Source: UBA2040 sp041674745 (GTDB lineage Bacteria; Bacteroidota; Bacteroidia; Flavobacteriales_D; Crocinitomicaceae). Taken from it: a DNA stretch of 64,000 nt. The stretch covers positions 496,001-560,000 of the forward strand of contig JBAYVD010000001.1 in NCBI GenBank assembly GCA_041674745.1. Direction: 5' to 3'. The translations under genes were made by a program, and so were the position numbers. The notes beneath the pieces were generated by a model that was not told where the DNA came from, did no database searches, and was given only the letters and a program-made list of their open reading frames with translations. Shown piece after piece: positions 58,003 to 64,000 of this stretch. Every line of letters starts with the position of its first letter. Position 1 is the stretch's first letter.

Positions 58003-59850
58003 GTGAAGATTAATTTCAAAAAATTATACATCAGTTTTTTACGCTTTCGCAAGACATTTCGGAATTATCCATTTCGAAAATTCAATTTGGCAGAGGTTTT
58101 CATTTTTTGGATGAAGAGTCGGCTTTCACGTTCGCAATTCTTGGTTCTTTCGGGGGTTCTAGTAGGATTCAGTGCAGGTTTGGCCGGTGTATTATTGAAA
58201 AAATTGGTTCACCAAATTCAGCATTTTATCCACAACGATATTCCTTTTGAAGGTCGAATTGTAATTTTTGGCGTTTTGCCACTGCTCGGAATTACACTAA
58301 CCGCCATGATCGTGAAATATTTGTTTCGTTCCGATGAAGACAAAGAACTTTCATTTATTCTAAGGGATATTTCGCAAAACGATAGCAAAGTTAAATCTAC
58401 CAAAATGTATTCGCAGATTTTGCAAAGTGCTGTGACTGTCGGTTTTGGTGGTTCGGCCGGTCTGGAAACTCCAATTGCGGTAACAGGTTCTGCGATTGGT
58501 TCCAATTTTGCGCAAAGCTACCGACTCGGATTCAAAGAACGGACCTTGCTTTTGGCAGCTGGAGCAGCAGCGGGTATCGCTTCGGCTTTTGATGCACCGA
58601 TTGCAGGTGTCATGTTTGCTTTTGAAATCTTGCTCACGGGTTTGGTATTCACGGATTTTATTCCTCTAGTCATTGCCGCAGTAAGCGGCAGTTTACTCTC
58701 TCGAGTTCTGCTAAATGATGGAGCCTTATTTAGTTTCAATGAACGAGAATTGTTCGATTACAACAACATTTCATATTTCATAGTCCTTGGGGTTATTTCC
58801 GGATTGTATGCGCGCTATTTTCTAATAGTTGGTCAGGTGGTGCATCGTTTTTTTGAACGTTTTGGCAAAAAAGTTCTACTAAAAGCCGTTGTCGGTGGAT
58901 TGATGCTTTCTGTCCTGTGTGTTGTTTTTCCTCCTTTGTATGGCGAAGGGTATATTAATGTTCGCATGCTGAATGAAGGGAAAATCGACACGATGCTGCA
59001 CGAAAGTTTGTTTCGTTATTTCGAACCCTCGCAATGGTTGATTGTTGCCTTTTTAATCATGGCGATTTTGTTCAAAGCTTTTGCCACCAGCATCACGCTC
59101 AGTTCAGGTGGAAATGGAGGAAATTTCGCCCCATCTTTGTTCACCGGAGGTATGCTCGGTTACCTTTTTGGCTATGTTCTCACCATGATTGGTTTTCAGG
59201 ATGTTCCGATTACCAATCTAATGCTCGTGGGCATGGCTGGTGTGATGTCTGGTGCTTTGTACGCGCCTTTAACTGCCATTTTTTTAATTGCCGAATGCAG
59301 TGGTGGTTATGATTTGTTTATTCCTTTGATGACCGCAGCCATTATTTCTTCCTCCATCAATCGTTCTTTTTCACCGATCAACCCAGTCTACACAAAATTA
59401 GCGGAAGAAGGCAAAATTTTCACCACACGACAAGACCAAAATATTCTCTCTCAAATCACATTGGATTCCTGCATGAATCGCTCGACTGTCGTCGTTTTTA
59501 CTCATGAAACAATGGATGAGGTTTTACAGAAATTCAGAAACAGTGATGAAAATACCTTTGCGGTGTTGGATGCTGAAAATCAATATTGGGGAATTTTAAA
59601 TCGTGAACAATTGCGCCCTTTCTTGCTGGGAAGCAAAGATACTTCCGAAACAAGTGTGAGTAAATTGACTATCGGTGCTGCTTTTGAAATCACCGAAAAA
59701 AATACCATTATGCAAGTCATTAAAATGTTTGACGAAGCCGATGTATGGCAGTTACCATTGTTGGACGAGGACCGAAAATTCATCGGTTTCATTAGTCGAT
59801 CCACCATTCTTAAAAATTACCGAAGTTTGCTGAAAAGCTTTTCGGAATAA
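58003..59850 (+). CDS. ClC family chloride channel/transporter with CBS domains
   Basis: 615 residues. About 11 helices show the ClC selectivity motifs: GGSAGLETPIAVTGSAIGS (the GREGP-like loop with the gating Glu), and GGNGGNFAPSLFTGGMLGYL (the GGxGxFxP loop). The last ~150 residues hold two CBS domains (SCMNRSTVVVFTHETMDEVL, GAAFEITEKNTIMQVIKMFD), which may bind adenine nucleotides. Function: Cl-/H+ exchange or Cl- conductance. The start is GTG at 58003, giving a 36-residue cytoplasmic lead; an ATG at 58111 is the alternative. Confidence 0.93.
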   Translation: MKINFKKLYISFLRFRKTFRNYPFRKFNLAEVFIFWMKSRLSRSQFLVLSGVLVGFSAGLAGVLLKKLVHQIQHFIHNDIPFEGRIVIFGVLPLLGITLTAMIVKYLFRSDEDKELSFILRDISQNDSKVKSTKMYSQILQSAVTVGFGGSAGLETPIAVTGSAIGSNFAQSYRLGFKERTLLLAAGAAAGIASAFDAPIAGVMFAFEILLTGLVFTDFIPLVIAAVSGSLLSRVLLNDGALFSFNERELFDYNNISYFIVLGVISGLYARYFLIVGQVVHRFFERFGKKVLLKAVVGGLMLSVLCVVFPPLYGEGYINVRMLNEGKIDTMLHESLFRYFEPSQWLIVAFLIMAILFKAFATSITLSSGGNGGNFAPSLFTGGMLGYLFGYVLTMIGFQDVPITNLMLVGMAGVMSGALYAPLTAIFLIAECSGGYDLFIPLMTAAIISSSINRSFSPINPVYTKLAEEGKIFTTRQDQNILSQITLDSCMNRSTVVVFTHETMDEVLQKFRNSDENTFAVLDAENQYWGILNREQLRPFLLGSKDTSETSVSKLTIGAAFEITEKNTIMQVIKMFDEADVWQLPLLDEDRKFIGFISRSTILKNYRSLLKSFSE

Positions 59851-60150
59851 TGGTTAATCGTTTTAAATTCAACTCAAAAAAATAAGCTACGGAAGGTAAA
59901 GGTTTGGATCGTATTTTTCATAGATGGTCAATATCCATTCTTTACGTGATGTTTGCTCAAATCGCTAGAAGTCAATTACTTAAAACTTTTAGTCTTTTAA
60001 AATTTTAAAAGACTAAAAGTTTAGTTCGATAATTGGCTAATAGAATGTTAATCAATGTTTTAATTGTTTTCATTTGTGTTTTAAGTGGTTTGTAAAAAAA
60101 TACTTAAATTTCGGTTTACACTTGAATTAAAGAAAAAACAAATACCGTGT
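59851..60150. other. Gene-free stretch between the ClC and TfoX-like genes
   Basis: 300 bp of AT-rich DNA. Its one notable object is a 40-bp perfect palindrome (59983-60022). No promoter box close to TAnnTTTG and no RNA gene recognised. Confidence 0.55.
59983..60022. repeat. Perfect 40-bp palindrome
   Basis: Each 20-nt half is the exact reverse complement of the other, with no loop: it starts AAACTTTTAGTCTTTTAAAA and the second half mirrors it. The flanking bases (A on both sides) break the symmetry. Could be a bidirectional terminator, but it lies about 130 bp after the ClC stop and 128 bp before the next start. Confidence 0.9.
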
Positions 60151-60495
60151 ATGGCAATCGATTCGTATTTCTTAGAACGACTACAAAACGCACTGAAATC
60201 TCGAGGCTTGGACTGGGACGAAAAAAGAATGTTTGGCGGGATTTGTTTTATGGTACACGACAAAATGTGTTTCGGATCCTTTCGAAATGGTTTGATGGTG
60301 CGCGTTGCCCCAGAAGAAGCGGAGCATTTGTTGCAAGGTGAATACACCAGCCAAATGATGCAAGCTCAGCGACCAATGGTTGGTTTTTTGATTGTAGAAA
60401 TGGAAGGAGTAGATCGGGAATCCGACCTTGATTTTTGGATCGACAAATGTTTGGAATACAACCCAAAAGCAAAAGCTTCAAAGAAGAAGAAATGA
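60151..60495 (+). CDS. TfoX/Sxy N-terminal domain protein
   Basis: 114 residues matching only the TfoX N-terminal domain (WDEKRMFGGICFMVHDKMCF, GLMVRVAPEEAEHLLQ). In gamma-proteobacteria TfoX/Sxy co-regulates competence genes, but in Bacteroidota short TfoX_N proteins are of unknown role. The C-terminal Lys-rich tail (KAKASKKKK) may bind nucleic acid. The frame is open from an earlier GTG/ATG at 60085; the ATG at 60151 starts the domain. Confidence 0.85.
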   Translation: MAIDSYFLERLQNALKSRGLDWDEKRMFGGICFMVHDKMCFGSFRNGLMVRVAPEEAEHLLQGEYTSQMMQAQRPMVGFLIVEMEGVDRESDLDFWIDKCLEYNPKAKASKKKK

Positions 60496-60640
60496 ATATT
60501 TTGGAAAGGATTTTTTCTATTCACCTTCTCGCTCTTCTTTCGGGTAAAAACCAACAATTCAAAAAATTATTCAAAAAAATGCAAGGATTTCAAAAAGCAT
60601 CGTCTTTATAGATGTGAAGCAGATAATGTACTTTTAGTCG

Positions 60641-61174
60641 ATGTCGGAAACGGATAACAAAACCCAGCTCAACGAGTTTTTCGTGAACGAATACGATCGT
60701 CTTCGGTCGTTTGTGTACTCGAAAATCGATGATAGTGTCGACAGAGATGCCGAAGACATTCTTCAAGATGTGGCCTTGAAATTATTTTCACGCGCCGACA
60801 GCACTTCACCCATAACCAATGTAGCGGGATTTGTTTACCGAGCCATTCGAAACAAAATTATTGACGCCATGCGTACACAAAAGCCGAGTGTCAGTATCCA
60901 AGATGAAAGCGAAGCGCGCTTGCTTGATTTTGCGGAATTGTTTTACGGCAAGGCGGATAATTCCTACTCCGAACAAATTAAAGAAGAGTTGATTGCAACC
61001 ATTGCAAAGCTCAAACCGCATTACAAACAAATTATCCTTGCGGTAGATTTTGAAGGATTTAGTTACAAGGATTTATCAGAACAAACAGGTATCCCAGAAG
61101 GAACCCTCATGTCGAGGCGGCACCGAGCACTTTCCATTCTGAACAAACAATTAAAAAAAGAAAATACATTTTAA
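60641..61174 (+). CDS. ECF-type RNA polymerase sigma factor (second in window)
   Basis: 177-residue sigma factor. Region 2 (YDRLRSFVYSKIDDSVDRDA, EDILQDVALKLFSRADS, AGFVYRAIRNKIIDAMRTQK) and region 4 (LKPHYKQIILAVDFEGFSYK, DLSEQTGIPEGTLMSRRHRA) are complete. It starts the operon 60641-61838. A near-consensus box, TACTTTTA, ends 4 nt before the ATG. The next gene (12 bp after) encodes a small two-helix membrane protein, the best anti-sigma candidate. Confidence 0.92.
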   Translation: MSETDNKTQLNEFFVNEYDRLRSFVYSKIDDSVDRDAEDILQDVALKLFSRADSTSPITNVAGFVYRAIRNKIIDAMRTQKPSVSIQDESEARLLDFAELFYGKADNSYSEQIKEELIATIAKLKPHYKQIILAVDFEGFSYKDLSEQTGIPEGTLMSRRHRALSILNKQLKKENTF

Positions 61175-61186
61175 AAACGTAAAAAG

Positions 61187-61585
61187 ATGAACAATTTTAA
61201 ACACAAAATGAGAGGTAAAAATCCAGCCGTTATTGTGGGTTGGGTTATTTTAGGCATCCTTGGCATCACTGCTTTGGCCATATTATTTGGATTTGTGCTG
61301 ATGTGGTTGTGGAATGCACTCATGCCAGAAATATTTGGATTGCAAGCAATTACTTATTGGCAAGCCGTTGGATTATTCGTTCTCTCTAAATTGCTTTTTG
61401 GCGGATTTGGCGGCGGATCGGGCAAAAAACACCAACATAAAAACCACGGAAAATGTTCCAGTAGACACGTCAACAACGATTTTTCAAAATGGGAATTGTA
61501 CGACAAATTCTGGCAAGAAGAAGGAGAAGTCGCTTACGAAAACTATAAAAAACGAACCAATGGAAGCGATAGCACAGAGGCCTAA
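61187..61585 (+). CDS. Small two-helix membrane protein, candidate regulator of the ECF factor
   Basis: 132 residues. Two hydrophobic segments (AVIVGWVILGILGITALAIL with FGFVLMWLW, and YWQAVGLFVLSKLLFGGFGG), then a Gly-Ser-Lys-His-rich linker (GGGSGKKHQHKNHGKCSSRH) and an acidic-helical C-terminus (NNDFSKWELYDKFWQEEGEV). The C-terminus could hold the sigma factor, by analogy with other ECF operons; the His-rich piece may bind metal. No known family found. Located 12 bp after the sigma gene. Confidence 0.7.
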   Translation: MNNFKHKMRGKNPAVIVGWVILGILGITALAILFGFVLMWLWNALMPEIFGLQAITYWQAVGLFVLSKLLFGGFGGGSGKKHQHKNHGKCSSRHVNNDFSKWELYDKFWQEEGEVAYENYKKRTNGSDSTEA

Positions 61586-61838
61586 TTTTTCAGCCAAACT
61601 CGTTCCGCCTGTTCAATTCGATCATCTATTGATTTATCGGACGGACATCAACACGAAAAAACGCGTCAAAATGCTCCAGCCTTTTTTCGATGAACATCCG
61701 GCCATCTTGCGGTGGAATGTTGATTTGCAGGATGTGGACAATGTTTTGCGAATTGAAATTTCAGATGGTTCCCATGAAACAGACATCATGACGTACATTC
61801 ATATGCGAGGACTTCATTGTGAGGAATTGGAGGAATGA
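61560..61838 (+). CDS. Small soluble protein of the second ECF operon
   Basis: 92 residues. Overlaps the preceding gene by 26 nt in another frame; the ATG at 61560 gives a compact fold with MLQPFFDEHPAILRWNVDLQ and DVDNVLRIEISDGSHETDIM. The layout (a helix then DVDN-RIE strands) looks like a ferredoxin-like heavy-metal-associated-type fold without the Cys pair, seen in short Bacteroidota proteins. No family is certain. Likely cotranscribed. Confidence 0.65.
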   Translation: MEAIAQRPNFSAKLVPPVQFDHLLIYRTDINTKKRVKMLQPFFDEHPAILRWNVDLQDVDNVLRIEISDGSHETDIMTYIHMRGLHCEELEE

Positions 61839-61877
61839 AGGGAAAGTATATACGGTTACGCGTAAAACAACTTTCTA

Positions 61878-62756
61878 CTAATATCCTCCTCCAGCTCCAC
61901 CAATCTTCTCAATCGGATGCCAAGTCGTTTTATACTCTTGAAAATCAGAAATGAAATGCAAACCTTGCGCTTTTGTATCCGACCAATTTTGATCAAATGA
62001 GAAGAAACGTTTCACGTTTACCGTGCAATTTTCAGCCATTTTCTTTTTTAAGTCAGTTGGACGTGAAAGTGCAAGTGCGTTGATGTCCATGTGTGTGGAG
62101 AAGGTTTCGGCCAATTCATTCAAATCGCCCGTTAGGATGTTTACGACACCACCCGGAACATCGGATGAATGAATGATTTCCGCCAGAGTAATTGAACTCA
62201 AAGCCAATGAATTGGAAGCCAAAACGACCGCCGTATTTCCACCCGCGATGATCGGTAAAAGCAGCGAAATGAGACCCAATAAGCCTGTTTTTTCATCTGC
62301 GATGAAAGCCACAACTCCCGTAGGTTCAGCGACTGTAAAATTGAAATGTGCACTGGCTACAGGATTTACGGAACTCACAAGAGCCTGGTATTTGTCGCAC
62401 CAACCGGCATAATATATGCAGCGGTCAATAGATGTTACCACTTCCTTTTCTGCCGATACTTTCGTTAATCCTAGAGAAACCAATTCTTCTATCAATTGTC
62501 CTTTTCTTCCTTTCATCATTTCAGCGATGCGGTACAAAATTTGACCCCGGTTGAAGGCTGTTTTTTCACTCCAGCCGCCAAAAGCTTTTCGAGCGGCAAC
62601 CACGGCATTTCGAACATCTTTGCGGGAACTTAGGCATATATTGGCGAGTAAATCCCCTTTTTTAGAATGAATGGGATACGTTCTTCCAGATTCTGTTCTG
62701 GGGAAAGCACCGCCAATGTATATCTTGTATGTTTTTAAAACTTCCAAACGTTCCAT
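61878..62756 (-). CDS. Truncated aldehyde dehydrogenase-like protein (catalytically incomplete)
   Basis: 292 residues that match only the first ~60% of an aldehyde dehydrogenase: the opening YKIYIGGAFPRTESGRTYPI, the cofactor domain VAEPTGVVAFIADEKTGLLG, PIIAGGNTAVVLASNSLALS and PGGVVNILTGDLNELAETFS. The catalytic Cys and C-terminal third are absent; the C-terminus is unrelated and ends GGAGGGY. This is the size and build of the second, inactive domain of ALDH16. The start is ATG at 62756, 1 nt after the stop of the full ALDH gene, so they are cotranscribed. Confidence 0.85.
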   Translation of the reverse strand: MERLEVLKTYKIYIGGAFPRTESGRTYPIHSKKGDLLANICLSSRKDVRNAVVAARKAFGGWSEKTAFNRGQILYRIAEMMKGRKGQLIEELVSLGLTKVSAEKEVVTSIDRCIYYAGWCDKYQALVSSVNPVASAHFNFTVAEPTGVVAFIADEKTGLLGLISLLLPIIAGGNTAVVLASNSLALSSITLAEIIHSSDVPGGVVNILTGDLNELAETFSTHMDINALALSRPTDLKKKMAENCTVNVKRFFSFDQNWSDTKAQGLHFISDFQEYKTTWHPIEKIGGAGGGY

Positions 62757-62757
62757 T

Positions 62758-64000
62758 TTAATCAAATTTTAAATAAGGAATCAATCCATGTAAACCACCT
62801 TCGCGGCCGAATCCACTTTCTTTGTAACCGCCGAATGGTGAAGCCGGGTCGAATTTATTATACGTATTTGCCCAAACAACACCTGCACGCAATTGCGAAC
62901 TCACGTTGAATATGCGGCTTCCTTTGTCTGTCCAAACACCAGCCGCTAATCCAAATGGTGTATTGTTGGCTTTTTGAATCACTTCGTCGATGGTCCGGAA
63001 TGTCTGAATCGCTAAAACAGGTCCAAAAATTTCTTCCTGTGCAATGGTATTGGATTGCGCCACATCTAAGAAAAGAGTTGGCGCCATGTAATAGCCTTTT
63101 TTCGGTAAATTACATGGACTTTGGTATATTTCTGACCCTTCATTGACACCAATTTTTAAGTACTGTTGAATCGTGTCAAACTGTTCTTTTGAATTGATGG
63201 CACCAATGTCGGTATTCTTGTCCAGTGGATCGCCAACAAGTAGAGAAGCCATGCGGTGTTTTAATTTTTCAATCACTTTTTCCGCTACATTTTCTTGCAC
63301 AAAAAGGCGCGAACCGGCACAACAAACGTGACCTTGGTTAAAGAAAATTCCATTGATAATTCCTTCCACGGCTTGGTCGATTGGTGCATCGTCGAAAATA
63401 ATATTGGCCGATTTCCCGCCCAATTCCAAAGTCAATTTTTTATCGGTTCCCGCTATAGCTTTTTGTATGATTTTTCCAACGGCGGTTGAGCCAGTAAAGG
63501 CAATTTTATTGATGTCAGGATGGTTGACGATGGAGGCGCCAGTGTCTCCGTATCCAGAAACTACATTGAAAACACCGGCTGGTAATCCAGCTTCGTGAAT
63601 GATGTCCGCTAAAATCATCATGGTTAGTGAAGTCGTTTCAGCAGGTTTGATCACAACGGTATTTCCAGTTGCCAGGGCAGGAGCAATTTTCCAAGCTGCC
63701 ATCAACAAAGGGAAATTCCAAGGAATAATTTGTCCAACAACACCGAGAGATTTTGGTTTTCTTCCAGGGAAAGCTTCGTCTAATTTATCTGCCCAGCCGG
63801 CGTAATAGAAAAAGTGATTGCACGCCAAAGGAATATCGATATCGCGTGCTTCGCGAATGGTTTTCCCAGAATCGATGGATTCAGCCACGGCCAATTCGCG
63901 GGAGCGTTCTTGCATCATGCGCGCAATGCGGAAAATGTATTTACCACGATCGGCTGCCGAAAGTTTGGACCAAACCGTATCGTAGGCTTTCCGAGCGGCT
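62758..64000 (-). CDS. Aldehyde dehydrogenase (catalytic; N-terminus cut by window edge)
   Basis: Over 413 residues of an NAD(P)+-dependent aldehyde dehydrogenase; the frame stays open to the right edge, so the start is outside. The catalytic Cys is in GHVCCAGSRLF, the catalytic Glu in LELGGKSANIIF, with IIPWNFPLLMAAWKIAPALA and GNTVVIKPAETTSLT as cofactor loops and EEIFGPVL near the end. Converts aldehydes to acids; substrate unknown. Directly upstream of the truncated ALDH, so the two form an ALDH16-like pair. Confidence 0.95.
   Translation of the reverse strand, partial: AARKAYDTVWSKLSAADRGKYIFRIARMMQERSRELAVAESIDSGKTIREARDIDIPLACNHFFYYAGWADKLDEAFPGRKPKSLGVVGQIIPWNFPLLMAAWKIAPALATGNTVVIKPAETTSLTMMILADIIHEAGLPAGVFNVVSGYGDTGASIVNHPDINKIAFTGSTAVGKIIQKAIAGTDKKLTLELGGKSANIIFDDAPIDQAVEGIINGIFFNQGHVCCAGSRLFVQENVAEKVIEKLKHRMASLLVGDPLDKNTDIGAINSKEQFDTIQQYLKIGVNEGSEIYQSPCNLPKKGYYMAPTLFLDVAQSNTIAQEEIFGPVLAIQTFRTIDEVIQKANNTPFGLAAGVWTDKGSRIFNVSSQLRAGVVWANTYNKFDPASPFGGYKESGFGREGGLHGLIPYLKFD

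Noticed and set aside
61878..62756. Frameshifted ALDH pseudogene
   Set aside because: The frame is intact with a defined new C-terminus and tight coupling; a truncated functional partner fits better than a broken gene, though decay is not excluded.

Overview
The window looks like chromosome from a Bacteroidota bacterium, most likely order Flavobacteriales and possibly a Crocinitomicaceae/Fluviicola-like lineage. The evidence is the type IX secretion (T9SS) type A C-terminal sorting domains, the many Bacteroidota-only families (DUF2723, DUF4476, DUF2480, DUF4407, DUF6132-like), the lack of Shine-Dalgarno sequences, and repeated TAnnTTTG promoter boxes. The lineage name is inference. I see no rRNA, CRISPR array, insertion sequence or complete prophage.

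Layout. 1-3.5 kb: a SulP anion transporter (cut by the left edge), a beta carbonic anhydrase, an AlkD-like DNA glycosylase and a gamma carbonic anhydrase. 3.5-16.1 kb: a secreted transglutaminase-like protein, an O-antigen-ligase/TPR protein, a T9SS cargo protein, a DUF4476 protein, a truncated hemoglobin, an AI-2E family permease, a metallophosphoesterase, a PrsW-like protease and small envelope proteins. 16.2-20.4 kb: an accessory island ending beside tRNA-Gln, with a GNAT acetyltransferase, a lipoprotein, a tripartite HipBST-like toxin-antitoxin operon under four evenly spaced operators, and an endonuclease/exonuclease/phosphatase protein. 20.8-33.3 kb: a giant DUF2723 membrane protein, a polysaccharide deacetylase, DUF2480, a rhomboid protease, a SixA-like phosphatase, an ECF sigma factor paired with a predicted anti-sigma protein that would span both membranes, RNase P RNA, and a solute-binding lipoprotein. 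33.3-38.8 kb: an S9 peptidase, a TPR/AraC regulator and a secreted protein. 38.9-40.3 kb: two accessory genes in cassette-like units. 40.4-44.6 kb: the sufABCD iron-sulfur operon (minus strand) with a canonical Bacteroidota promoter. 44.7-57.9 kb: a T9SS cargo protein, RibF, an LRR protein, a LolC/E-like permease, a NamZ-family muramidase, an epimerase/SDR pair, an ICMT/DUF6132 pair, DUF4407, a VOC protein and a PEBP protein. 58-64 kb: a ClC channel with CBS domains, a TfoX-like protein, a second ECF operon, and two adjacent aldehyde dehydrogenase genes whose second member lacks the catalytic end, like a split ALDH16.

The observations most worth following are: (1) hipBST-like genes with four palindromic operators exactly 41 bp apart; (2) the ECF sigma plus dual-membrane anti-sigma pair; (3) five accessory genes, each bracketed by a short GTTA.../...TAAC inverted pair, some followed by attC-like hairpins, suggesting an integron-cassette-like mobility system without a visible integrase; (4) the split ALDH16-like pair; (5) promoter boxes lying only 4-5 nt from start codons, which suggests leaderless mRNAs.
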